Below, one piece after another: positions 1 through 6,753 of a stretch of 64,000 bases of DNA. Below the pieces are notes generated by a model. The model did not search any database, was not told the origin of the DNA, and worked only from the letters and a program-made list of their open reading frames with translations. Within the stretch, counting starts at the first letter, position 1, and every line of letters starts with the position of its first letter. The position numbers were made by a program, and so were the translations under genes. This DNA is from Cycloclasticus sp. 46_120_T64 (GTDB lineage: Bacteria > Pseudomonadota > Gammaproteobacteria > Methylococcales > Cycloclasticaceae), in the NCBI GenBank assembly GCA_002162695.1, contig MAAM01000004.1, forward strand, positions 273,795-337,794. Reading direction: 5' to 3'.

Positions 1-36
1 GATAGTCTAGCCATAACAAGTAAAAGAGATGAAAAA

Positions 37-378
37 ATGCCTCAAGCCAGAAATACACAAATATCAATCACTGATACGCCTTATTATCATTGTATGGGAC
101 GTTGCGTAAGAAGAGCTTTTCTGTGTGGTGAGGATAGTGCGACAGGGAAGGATTATTCGCACAGAAAGCTCTGGATTGTTGATCGATTGCGGGAGTTGGC
201 AGAGGCCTTTACTATTGATGTTTGTGCTTATGCGGTAATGAGTAATCACTATCACCTAGTCTTAAGAATTAATGCAGATAAATCCAAGCAATTAAGTGAC
301 GGTGATGTGATAGAGCGTTGGATGAGTCTATTTAATGGTAACGTGTTGATTAATCGAAATTATATAAGACACCCATAA
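37..378 (+). pseudogene. Truncated RAYT-type transposase (copy A)
   Basis: The first 106 residues match the intact transposase at 1062-2063 almost exactly, with only a few base changes, so the duplication is recent. The reading frame then leaves the gene at about position 356 and runs into the short repeat at 357-390, adding a foreign tail RNYIRHP before a stop. The HUH metal motif (HYH, residues 71-73) is kept. The segment with the predicted catalytic tyrosine (Y183 of the full copy) is missing, so the product should not catalyse transposition. It is preceded by the same AGAG-type ribosome site as the intact copy, so a peptide could still be made. Whether it is expressed is unknown. Confidence 0.85.
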
Positions 379-480
379 ATTGAATCATGAACTTGGCGAT
401 GATAATCTAGCCATAACAAGTAAAGGAGATGAAAAAATGCCTCAAGCCAGAAAAAATTATATAAGACACCCATAAATTGA
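357..480 (+). repeat. Two copies of a short interspersed repeat flanking element remnant B
   Basis: Copy 1 is at 357-390 and copy 2 at 454-480. They share the core AGACACCCATAAATTGA (367-383 and 464-480), preceded by AAATTATATA. Two more copies lie at 956-1013. Each copy here directly abuts the broken end of a transposase fragment, so the repeat probably marks the boundary of the mobile unit or the place where recombination deleted the rest of the gene. Confidence 0.8.
402..475 (+). pseudogene. Minimal 5' remnant of the RAYT element (copy B)
   Basis: Positions 402-453 reproduce the leader of the intact element (ATCTAGCCATAACAAG, ribosome site AAGGAG) and its first five codons from ATG 437. 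The sequence then jumps into the short repeat, giving a 12-codon frame that ends NYIRHP and a stop at 473-475. This is the same tail and frame as in copy A. It is the most reduced of three copies in 1.1 kb. The leader has a slightly better Shine-Dalgarno than the intact copy. No function is assigned. Confidence 0.75.
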
Positions 481-581
481 TTTAGGTAATTGTATGAGGT
501 ATCCATATATAAATGCGTCACTATGCAGAGTTAAAAGTTGGCGGCGCAGACTTTTTGTTTTAAAGAGTGTATTATTTGCTT

Positions 582-812
582 ATGAGCAGATTGGATGAGA
601 TTAAATCAAGAATAGACTGGTTGAAGGATCTTTTTAAGATTGTAATTGCCATTATGGTTGCTGATGTTGCTGGAATGGCAACGCTATACATGGATGATAA
701 AATGGGTTTGCTATTCTATATGGGTGGTCTGTTGTTACCATTGTTTGCTGCTTCTTGTACTGTAATTAGTCGAAAAATAGAACTACACTTAAATGAATTG
801 GGAGAATTATAA
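582..812 (+). CDS. Small two-helix membrane protein, unknown function
   Basis: 76 residues from ATG 582; an in-frame GTG at 567 is an alternative start, and neither has a strong ribosome site. The protein opens with a charged amphipathic segment (MSRLDEIKSRIDWLKDLF). Two hydrophobic stretches follow, about residues 18-35 and 42-63, separated by a short acidic/basic turn, and then a charged tail. This predicts a two-pass inner-membrane hairpin. Its stop overlaps the start of the 25-codon gene that follows (TAATG), so the two should be translationally coupled. The pair sits between RAYT remnants, which suggests arrival with or next to a mobile element. I recall similar short proteins as widespread hypotheticals but cannot name a family. 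Confidence 0.6.
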   Translation: MSRLDEIKSRIDWLKDLFKIVIAIMVADVAGMATLYMDDKMGLLFYMGGLLLPLFAASCTVISRKIELHLNELGEL

Positions 813-889
813 TGGCAGAATTCGTTATGATTGTTGGGTTTGTAGCAATCGCAGTCGCGCTTTTATACCCTATCTTTAAAGCGCATTAA
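812..889 (+). CDS. 25-residue single-span membrane peptide
   Basis: The ATG at 812 overlaps the upstream stop codon (TAATG) and has a good ribosome site, GGGAG at 800-804. The product starts MAEFVMIVG and is almost entirely one hydrophobic helix (about residues 5-21) ending in a short PIFKAH tail. Overlap, ribosome site and composition argue for a real microprotein rather than chance. It could be a subunit of the membrane protein encoded just upstream, or a toxin-like peptide. No homologue is recognised. Confidence 0.5.
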   Translation: MAEFVMIVGFVAIAVALLYPIFKAH

Positions 890-955
890 GCACGAACCAA
901 CGGGGTTAGAGTGAAGTTCCCCCAACAAACTGGGTGCTAGTTTGCAATTTTTATT

Positions 956-1013
956 AGACACCCATAAATTGATTCATGGAAATTATATAAGACACCCATA
1001 AATTGATTCATGA
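956..1013 (+). repeat. Two further copies of the short repeat, upstream of the intact transposase
   Basis: Copy 3 (956-979) begins TTATTAGACACCC and lacks the AAATTATATA head. Copy 4 (980-1013) is full length and leads directly into the element hairpin at 1017. Both share AGACACCCATAAATTGA with the copies at 357 and 454, and both extend into TTCATG. Confidence 0.8.
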
Positions 1014-1016
1014 ACT

Positions 1017-1038
1017 TGGCTAGATGCTAATCTAGCCA
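1017..1038 (+). repeat. Subterminal hairpin of the RAYT element
   Basis: Arms TGGCTAGAT (1017-1025) and ATCTAGCCA (1030-1038) are perfect inverted repeats around a GCTA loop, giving a 9-bp stem 23 bp before the transposase start. HUH tyrosine transposases recognise hairpins near element ends, so this is the likely substrate structure. Copy B keeps the right arm but its left arm has decayed (TTGGCGATGATAATCTAGCCA region, 396-416). Copy A is cut by the window edge. Confidence 0.7.
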
Positions 1039-1061
1039 TAACAAGTAAACGAGATGAAAAA

Positions 1062-2063
1062 ATGCCTCAAGCCAGAAACACACAAATATCAATCACTGAT
1101 ACGCCTTATTATCATTGTATGGGGCGTTGCGTAAGAAGAGCTTTTCTATGTGGTGAGGATAGTGCGACAGGGAAGGATTATTCGCACAGAAAGATCTGGA
1201 TTGTTGATCGATTGAGGGAATTGGCAGAGGCCTTTACTATTGATGTGTGTGCTTATGCGGTAATGAGTAATCACTATCACCTGGTCTTAAGAATTAATGC
1301 AGATAAATCAAAGCAATTAAGTGACGGTGATGTCATCGAGCGTTGGATGAATCTATTTAATGGTAACGTGTTGATTAATCAATATATTAATGGGGAGTGC
1401 CATACGAGTGCTGAGAAAGATAAGGCTAGAGAAATCATTGCTGAATGGCGTGAACGCTTATCTGATATCAGTTGGTTTATGCGTTGTTTGAATGAATCCA
1501 TTGCTAGGCAGGCTAATGCGGAGGATAAATGTACGGGCCGCTTCTGGGAGGGGCGTTTTAAAAGTCAGGCGTTGTTGAATGAGCAAGCGGTGTTGTCTTG
1601 TATGGTCTATGTGGATTTAAATCCGGTACGGGCTGCGTTGTCTGATAATTTAGAAGATTCAGATTTTACGTCTATTCAACAGAGAATTACTGCCTATTCA
1701 AACCGTGTTTCTAAAGGGGGTGAGAGGGTAACGAACAAGTCAAAACCGGTTAAATTGGCGGGTTTTACGAATGGATCTAATATCAGTAAGGGTATTCCTT
1801 ATTCACTGAAGGATTATTTTGAGTTGGCCGATTGGACGGGGCGAGCGATTCGGCAGGATAAGCGAGGTTTTATTTCAGATAAGGAACCGAAGATTATTAG
1901 TAAGCTGGGTATTAATACAGGCATGTGGCTGGATACAGTTAAAGAATATGGTAAAAGTCAGCATGCATTTATTGGCTCAGAAAAGCAGTTAAAAGAAGTC
2001 TGTGAAGTGACAGGTAAAAAATGGTTGGCGGGTATTAAAAGTAGCCGGGCATTGTATATTTAA
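1062..2063 (+). CDS. REP-associated tyrosine transposase (RAYT, Y1/HUH family)
   Basis: 333 residues, intact. The Y1 transposase domain lies in the N-terminal two thirds: metal-binding HUH motif HYH at residues 71-73 (in SNHYHLVL), the RAYT-typical GRFWEGRF at about 159-166, and VYVDLNPVRA with the candidate nucleophile Y183. Residues about 200-333 form a basic, variable extension, longer than in IS200 TnpA (about 150 aa). The family nicks and rejoins single-stranded DNA at hairpin ends and often mobilises short palindromic repeats. The start at 1062 has GAG eight bases upstream and a leader shared with copies A and B. No matching right end is visible after the stop. Confidence 0.85.
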   Translation: MPQARNTQISITDTPYYHCMGRCVRRAFLCGEDSATGKDYSHRKIWIVDRLRELAEAFTIDVCAYAVMSNHYHLVLRINADKSKQLSDGDVIERWMNLFNGNVLINQYINGECHTSAEKDKAREIIAEWRERLSDISWFMRCLNESIARQANAEDKCTGRFWEGRFKSQALLNEQAVLSCMVYVDLNPVRAALSDNLEDSDFTSIQQRITAYSNRVSKGGERVTNKSKPVKLAGFTNGSNISKGIPYSLKDYFELADWTGRAIRQDKRGFISDKEPKIISKLGINTGMWLDTVKEYGKSQHAFIGSEKQLKEVCEVTGKKWLAGIKSSRALYI

Positions 2064-2204
2064 AGGATAAGCACAGGGATGCACAAATAAACGCTTTAAA
2101 CGTAGTTTGAGTAAAAGGATGAGTTTTAAAACAACTGATCAAGGTTATTTTATAATAAAGGTGAAACTAGATTACAATTTACTAAAGAGTCATCAGGAAG
2201 AAAC

Positions 2205-2495
2205 ATGCGCCCATCAGTAGCGTTACAAATATACAGGGAACAAATTAAGATAATTGTGTTGGCGCATCGTGCAAGCAATGTGCGTGTGTTTGGTTCTGTT
2301 ATACGTGGTGAAGATACAGATGAGAGTGACTTAGATTTATTGGTTGAACCAACGCCTGAAACATCGCTAATGGACATCGGTGCAATTCGGCATGAATTAA
2401 AAAGTTTGCTGGGCGTAAATGTTGATGTGTTAACACCTAATGCGTTACCCGATTCTTTTCGTGAAAAGGTACTAACTGAATCTGTGCCTGTATGA
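2205..2495 (+). CDS. mntA: MNT-domain nucleotidyltransferase, antitoxin of a HEPN/MNT pair
   Basis: 96 residues with the minimal nucleotidyltransferase signature GSX10DXD: G30-S31, then D42 and D44 within SDLDLLV. MntA-type antitoxins transfer AMP to a partner HEPN ribonuclease and so silence it. The length and single-domain layout match that family. The stop overlaps the start of the next frame (ATGA), the normal arrangement for these pairs. The partner, however, is broken (2492-2560), so the antitoxin appears orphaned. The motif is complete, so it may still be an active nucleotidyltransferase. Confidence 0.8.
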   Translation: MRPSVALQIYREQIKIIVLAHRASNVRVFGSVIRGEDTDESDLDLLVEPTPETSLMDIGAIRHELKSLLGVNVDVLTPNALPDSFREKVLTESVPV

Positions 2496-2560
2496 GTAAG
2501 GATAAGCAGCGACTTATTGATTACTTAGGGCTCACAGCTGAATTTTTATCACGAAATTAA
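2492..2560 (+). pseudogene. Remnant of HEPN (DUF86) toxin gene
   Basis: Starting at the ATG that overlaps the mntA stop, the frame reads MSKDKQRLIDYL, typical of the N-terminus of HEPN toxins of this family. It ends after 22 residues. The catalytic RX4-6H region is absent, and I see no continuation in other frames downstream. The toxin has therefore been lost, probably by deletion. Confidence 0.65.
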
Positions 2561-2817
2561 ACAGTAAGTTGTTTTTTTTAGCGCTTAATGATCTAAAAGA
2601 TCAAAGGGGGCGGCGGCTTAACTTCTACTTAAAAAAAACTCATTTATTTATGGGGCGATTGCACTTGTAGTTGATTGCCGGTGTGGAATAACACTTAGTA
2701 GCCTTAGCTCAGGAATGAGCTTGGGCTTTTTATTATGTAAAGGGTGTAAAGTTGAGAACTTGTCCCCATATAGAATAAGAACAATAAATTAACTCAACTT
2801 AAGTAAAGGAAATAGCA
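2561..2817. other. Gene-free stretch with a terminator
   Basis: No convincing reading frame. It holds a small palindrome (TGATCT/AGATCA, 2589-2603), T-rich and A-rich tracts, the terminator at 2701-2731, and a purine-rich ribosome site (AAAGGAAA) just before the DUF6447 gene. Confidence 0.5.
2701..2731 (+). terminator. Rho-independent terminator
   Basis: AGCTCA (2706-2711) pairs with TGAGCT (2716-2721), extended by GCC/GGC after a two-base internal loop, and is followed by TTTTT. No intact gene lies directly upstream; it may once have ended the toxin transcript. Confidence 0.6.
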
Positions 2818-3024
2818 ATGGCTAAAAAAAATGCGGAAGTACCCATGATTAAAATTAACGACGTAGATTACAAGTTAGATGATCTGTCGGACGATGCGAA
2901 GGCGCAACTGCAAGGCATTCAGGTGGCAGAAGCGGAAGTGAAACGTTTAAATATTCAAATCGCATTGGCGCAAACCGCACGTAATGCGTATATGCAAGCT
3001 CTTCAAGCGGCTCTGCCAGCTTAA
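2818..3024 (+). CDS. DUF6447 family small protein
   Basis: 68 residues. After a short basic head, residues 9-30 read as the family core (IKINDVDYKLDDLSDDAK). A helical region rich in Ala/Gln ends in QTARNAYMQAL, the conserved C-terminal block of DUF6447. Function is unknown. There is no signal peptide or membrane segment, so it is probably cytoplasmic. It has a good ribosome site and is followed after 23 bp by another gene on the same strand, so the two are likely one operon. A decayed paralogue lies at 4850-5010, on the far side of the DUF4214 gene. Confidence 0.75.
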   Translation: MAKKNAEVPMIKINDVDYKLDDLSDDAKAQLQGIQVAEAEVKRLNIQIALAQTARNAYMQALQAALPA

Positions 3025-3047
3025 GACTAAAAAGTCGTTATATTGTC

Positions 3048-3587
3048 ATGATGTTCTCAGTGCAAAAGGTCACTATCTTCTATGATATACAGCAAGATAG
3101 ATTGAATTTACTGTTTATCGATAACGATGAGCAGGTGCTTCTGGGGGCTATGACTCGTCGTTTGTTAAATAGCTTGCTGGTTGCTTTGCCTGCTTGGTTG
3201 GCAAAAAACATTAAGCAAACGCAAGGTCAAACGAATCCGAATGAAGCGGAGCAGCGTGAAATTAGCCAGTTTAATCATCAGGCTGCACAGCAAAATATAA
3301 AGGCCGTTCACGGTGATGTTGAAATTGAGAAGGCTGTGGCTCCCTTTATGATTGAAACCATTAACTTGGCTAACCAACCGCGAGATGAAGGCGGGGTTAA
3401 AGTCGACCATATAAACCTAAGTTTTATTGATGACGCTAAAAGCCATCACGTTGTTTTAGCGGTTAGTTCGGCGCAACTTCATAAGCTTATCGGCGAGATG
3501 CTTACTAAAGTTGATGGCTGGGGATTAGGTAACCCATGGGCTGGTGATGCGGTTGCTTCTGTTGGTGCGGCTTCTATACTGCATTAA
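3048..3587 (+). CDS. Unrecognised protein, partner of the DUF6447 gene
   Basis: 179 residues, family not recognised. The N-terminal 55 residues (VTIFYDIQQDRLNLLFID, then TRRLLNSLL) and the C-terminal segment (HINLSFID, then SAQLHKLIGEML) share a pattern of paired beta strands followed by an amphipathic helix. The protein may therefore be two copies of one alpha/beta unit joined by a Gln/Asn-rich linker at about residues 60-85. No signal peptide, membrane helix or metal site is seen. The start has no clear Shine-Dalgarno; tandem ATGs at 3048 and 3051 are equivalent. Position and spacing place it in an operon with the DUF6447 gene, ended by the strong hairpin at 3666. Confidence 0.6.
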   Translation: MMFSVQKVTIFYDIQQDRLNLLFIDNDEQVLLGAMTRRLLNSLLVALPAWLAKNIKQTQGQTNPNEAEQREISQFNHQAAQQNIKAVHGDVEIEKAVAPFMIETINLANQPRDEGGVKVDHINLSFIDDAKSHHVVLAVSSAQLHKLIGEMLTKVDGWGLGNPWAGDAVASVGAASILH

Positions 3588-3665
3588 TCTTGCCGTTTAG
3601 GATTTTAACTCAAATGGTGTAGGGCGTGGATTCAATCGTCAGCTTAGCTTTTTAGCGGTGAAGGA

Positions 3666-3705
3666 ATAAAGCCCCCTAGCTAAGTCATTAGTTAGGGGGC
3701 TTTAT
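3666..3705. terminator. Bidirectional intrinsic terminator
   Basis: An 18-bp stem (3666-3683 with 3688-3705, one mismatch, core GCCCCCTA/TAGGGGGC) has a four-base loop. It is flanked by A-rich and T-rich tracts, so it works for the + gene ending at 3587 and the - gene ending at 3730. Confidence 0.85.
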
Positions 3706-3729
3706 TTTACCGTCTCGAAAATCTTTAGC

Positions 3730-4701
3730 TTAAATCACTAAGGTTTCTGTATTTGTATCGTTGGTTCCAGTTAGTGCAACGTCTTCTTGGTGTTCATCGG
3801 ATGTGGCAAAGATTTCTAATAGCTCACCTCTGGCCATGCCAGATTCTAGTTGACCAAACCAGTGCGCTTTTCCTGCTATGTCGCTATCGCGCCCGAGGGT
3901 GTTGTGGTACAGAGCTTCAATGAAGTCATCATCGGATAACTCAGTACCATAAAGAGTTTGGAACTCTTCTGATGCAAGAAAAAATGCTGCAATATCGCCA
4001 AGGTCAACGTCAGATTTTGCTAATTCTTTTGTCCAGTAGCCTAGGCCTTCTTCGTCGGCAGAGTGATTAAATGCTGCGTCATATAGTAGTTGTAGGGCAT
4101 CTTGGTCAGATAATCTATCATCGGAATCATCGGAATCATCGGAATCATCGGAATCATCGGAATCATCGGAATCATCGGAATCATCGGAATCATCGGAATC
4201 ATCGGAATCATCGGAATCATCGGAATCATCGGAATCATCGGAATCATCGGAATCATCGGAATCATCGGAATCATCGGAATCATCGGAATCATCGGAATCG
4301 TCTTGAGACCGCTCTACCGCTTCAGCAGAGGATAGTTCCTGCTGATTTTCGTCTTCAATTTTTTGGATGTGTTCGTCAGAGTTTGAAAAACCCAGTAATG
4401 CGTCTCTTTGCGATAGGCCTTCTTCCATAAGCCCAAGCCAATAAGCTAGGCCATCAGGGTCGGGTTCCCTATCTAATACATTTGAATACAGGAGTTCAAT
4501 GAACGCTTGATGGCTTAATTCATCACCAAAAAGATCGGTAAACTCTGCAGACGCAATAAATTCATCGGCAACTTCACCAAAAGTCATTTCACCTCGAGCC
4601 AGTTTAGATGCCCAGTAGCCGATGCCTTCCATGTCGGACTCTCTATCGAATGTCGCATGATATAGCCGAACTAAGCTTGAAAAAAATTCTCCGTTTGCCA
4701 T
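3730..4701 (-). CDS. DUF4214 protein with long Asp-Asp-Ser repeat linker
   Basis: 323 residues from ATG 4701, chosen because GGAGGA stands seven bases upstream; a longer TTG start at 4725 lacks this. Two DUF4214 regions (LYHATFDRESD...GYW near the N-terminus and LLYDAAFNHSAD...GYW after the repeat) each contain two helical half-units. Between them is a linker of about 60 residues made of repeated DDS, encoded by 20 perfect 9-bp repeats. There is no N-terminal signal peptide. DUF4214 is common in large type I-secreted and surface proteins. The acidic linker and the hydrophobic C-terminus (TETLVI) fit a secreted, possibly calcium-binding protein, but secretion is inferred. It is divergent from the metalloprotease that carries the same domain. 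Confidence 0.75.
   Translation of the reverse strand: MANGEFFSSLVRLYHATFDRESDMEGIGYWASKLARGEMTFGEVADEFIASAEFTDLFGDELSHQAFIELLYSNVLDREPDPDGLAYWLGLMEEGLSQRDALLGFSNSDEHIQKIEDENQQELSSAEAVERSQDDSDDSDDSDDSDDSDDSDDSDDSDDSDDSDDSDDSDDSDDSDDSDDSDDSDDSDDSDDSDDRLSDQDALQLLYDAAFNHSADEEGLGYWTKELAKSDVDLGDIAAFFLASEEFQTLYGTELSDDDFIEALYHNTLGRDSDIAGKAHWFGQLESGMARGELLEIFATSDEHQEDVALTGTNDTNTETLVI
4118..4297 (-). repeat. Perfect 9-bp tandem repeat, 20 units, coding
   Basis: TCATCGGAA on the + strand repeats 20 times without a mismatch and encodes Asp-Asp-Ser on the - strand. Because the unit is a multiple of three, copy-number change by slippage would lengthen or shorten the linker without a frameshift. The complete identity of the units at DNA level points to recent expansion or ongoing homogenisation. 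Confidence 0.95.
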
Positions 4702-4725
4702 TGTGTTTCCTCCTGTGACGCTCAA

Positions 4726-5113
4726 ATGGACGATGTTAGTTATAACTGCTTACCTTATCTGTTTATGTAAACGCTGTCACTTTAATTGCAGCTGTGTAGC
4801 ACCCTAACGCCGTCTGGCTCTTTAATTAAGAGGTAATATTCATCAATAATTGAAAACTAATGATGTGGTTTACAGGTTAAGTGGGCAATCGGCCGCGCGG
4901 CAAGGTATTCAGATGGCCGAAGCGGACATGCAACGTTTGAATGCTCAACGGGTATTAACCCAAACAACACATAATGCCTATATGTAAGCGCTTACTTTTG
5001 CCTTGCCGGGGACTATTGAAGTGCGAAGCTAGTCGAGAAGAACTGATAGGCTTCTCGTTGTGTTGACGACAAGTTGAATTTTCCGCTTTAGACCCCTTTG
5101 CCGAGATCAAAAG
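4726..5113. other. Divergent intergenic region
   Basis: Between the DUF4214 gene (-) and the metalloprotease (+). Apart from the decayed DUF6447 copy it holds a hairpin with arms CGAGAAG (5034-5040) and CTTCTCG (5051-5057). No promoter stands out on either strand. Confidence 0.4.
4850..5012 (+). pseudogene. Decayed DUF6447 paralogue
   Basis: Reading from TTG 4850, the frame gives NDVVYRLSG, then QGIQMAEADMQRLNAQ and QTTHNAYM. It aligns residue for residue with the DUF6447 protein at 2818 (NDVDYKL, QGIQVAEAEVKRLNIQ, QTARNAYM). A TAA at 4985 replaces the Gln codon that follows AYM in the intact copy, and the frame continues ALTFALPG, matching ALQAALPA. The start codon is lost and several bases are missing in the middle. 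It has no close DNA identity to the intact copy, so the duplication is old. Confidence 0.75.
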
Positions 5114-6739
5114 GTGAAGAGCCTCACAGACAGCTTTGCTGGTTTGTTTTACAATTGGGGGTTCTATCTTTTAAGTGTAGGTATGCAGATGTCGAGTATT
5201 ATTCCAGTGTTCTCTTCGGGGGATGCCAACGTAGCGGCGCTATTGGATGATTACCGCTGGATTACTTCTATTGGCGGTACAACTCAGCTTAGCTACAGTT
5301 TTCCTTCGGGTGCTGATACTCTCTGGGAGAGTGGTTATGGCGACGAGGTGGCATCATGGTCGGCATTGGATGTGGCTGAGCAGACACAGGTACATTCGGC
5401 CTTGAGTGCGTGGTCGGCGGTCGCCAATATTACATTTGAAGAAGTTGTTGACCAATCGAGTAGTGTGGGTGATCTTCGGTTTAGCCACAGTGATGCGGTT
5501 GGGGCCGATGATAACGGGATGACGGTGGGCTTTGCTTATTTGCCGTGGCCTAAATATACCTCGGGCGCCGAAGCAGCGGAATCGGCCGGCGATGTGTGGT
5601 TGAATGATTCGGATTATTCGGCTGCGCAGGGGGGTAATAGTTACAGGATACTGGTGCATGAAATTGGTCATGCGATTGGTTTGTCTCACCCCCACGACGG
5701 AGCGGCGTTACTTGAGGCGGCGTACGACAGCGCCCAATATAGCATCATGTCTTATAATAGACACCCCGATAGCTTATTCGATGGGCGACAAGCGACCACA
5801 CCCATGCTCTATGATATAGCGGCGGTGCAATATTTGTATGGCGCGAATAATAGCTACAAAATGGGGGATGATAGCTACCAGTTTGCTACCAATGGTGAAA
5901 TTTTAACGATATGGGATGCGGCAGGGAGTGATACCTTCGACTTTAGTAATCAAACCCATGCTGTGGATGTGTCATTGCTTGCGGGTGAGTTTAGTTCGGT
6001 CGGTTATCTTGACGGTGAGGCTAGGGGGGCGATAAATAACCTTGCCATCGCCTTTGATGTGGTGATTGAAAACGCCATTGGCAGTGATTACGCGGATACT
6101 ATCGTTGGCAACAGTGCAGACAATGTGATTACCGGAGGCTTAGGCGATGACCGGCTCTTTGGTGAAGGCGGCAGCGATATTGCTGTGGTTGATGTTGCTT
6201 ATGAGGGTGCGCAGATTGTCTTCACTGACGAGGGTGTTGAAATTAGCTCTTCAGAAGGCGTTGATTCATTGCAATCAATCGAGGCCGTACGTTTCTCGGA
6301 TGGGATTTTAAATTTATTATCGGGCGATTTGTCGGTACGCTTAGCCGACGAGGCGTTGGTGGGCCGTGTTGCTAGCCTGTATCAGGCGGCATTAGATCGA
6401 GAGCCGGATAGCGGTGGTTTGAATTTCTGGGTAGATAGTTATACCAACGGTTTTGAGGTAATGACTATTTCACAAAACTTTGTCGATTCTAGCGAGTTTT
6501 CCGAGAGATTTTCTATTGATTCTAATGCCGAGTATCTCGATACGCTTTATCAAAATGTATTGGGCCGCTCGGGTGATGAAGGTGGGGTGGCGTTTTGGTT
6601 AGGTGCTCTGGACAACGGGCATTCTTATGCTGAAGTTTTATTAGGTTTTTCAGATTCATTAGAAAATCAACAACAGGTCGCACCACTATTGGAAACCTTG
6701 AGCTACCGTGCGTCTGACGATTTGTGGATTTTAAGTTAA
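5114..6739 (+). CDS. Serralysin-like zinc metalloprotease with C-terminal DUF4214
   Basis: 541 residues from GTG 5114; ATG 5183 or 5189 would remove a weakly hydrophobic head and may be the true start. The M10 catalytic domain has the zinc motif HEIGHAIGLSH (H182, E183, H186, H192) and the Met-turn IMSY (M212). A short calcium-binding beta-roll follows (GGLGDDRLFGEGGSD, about residues 338-352), as in serralysins exported by type I systems. The last 130 residues are a DUF4214 region (LYQAALDREPDSGGLNFW, LYQNVLGRSGDEGGVAFW). Serralysins are secreted endopeptidases. The DUF4214 tail is an unusual extension and is shared with the neighbouring acidic-repeat protein. No inhibitor or secretion gene is adjacent. 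Confidence 0.85.
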   Translation: MKSLTDSFAGLFYNWGFYLLSVGMQMSSIIPVFSSGDANVAALLDDYRWITSIGGTTQLSYSFPSGADTLWESGYGDEVASWSALDVAEQTQVHSALSAWSAVANITFEEVVDQSSSVGDLRFSHSDAVGADDNGMTVGFAYLPWPKYTSGAEAAESAGDVWLNDSDYSAAQGGNSYRILVHEIGHAIGLSHPHDGAALLEAAYDSAQYSIMSYNRHPDSLFDGRQATTPMLYDIAAVQYLYGANNSYKMGDDSYQFATNGEILTIWDAAGSDTFDFSNQTHAVDVSLLAGEFSSVGYLDGEARGAINNLAIAFDVVIENAIGSDYADTIVGNSADNVITGGLGDDRLFGEGGSDIAVVDVAYEGAQIVFTDEGVEISSSEGVDSLQSIEAVRFSDGILNLLSGDLSVRLADEALVGRVASLYQAALDREPDSGGLNFWVDSYTNGFEVMTISQNFVDSSEFSERFSIDSNAEYLDTLYQNVLGRSGDEGGVAFWLGALDNGHSYAEVLLGFSDSLENQQQVAPLLETLSYRASDDLWILS

Positions 6740-6753
6740 TAAGGTAGGCGTAG

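Noticed and set aside
541-960. Integron cassette with an attC site around the small membrane genes
   Set aside because: I looked for RYYYAAC and GTTRRRY arms. GGGGTTAGAG and nearby strings do not give a consistent attC stem, so the flanking repeats are better explained by the RAYT element.
4118-4297. Tandem array that could look like a CRISPR
   Set aside because: The unit is only 9 bp, the copies are contiguous with no spacers, and it is in frame within the DUF4214 gene. It is a coding microsatellite.
4041-4430. Open frames reading MIPMIP or HRNHRN repeats across the microsatellite
   Set aside because: They are alternative frames of the same 9-bp repeat. The DUF4214 frame has the ribosome site and recognisable domains on both sides.
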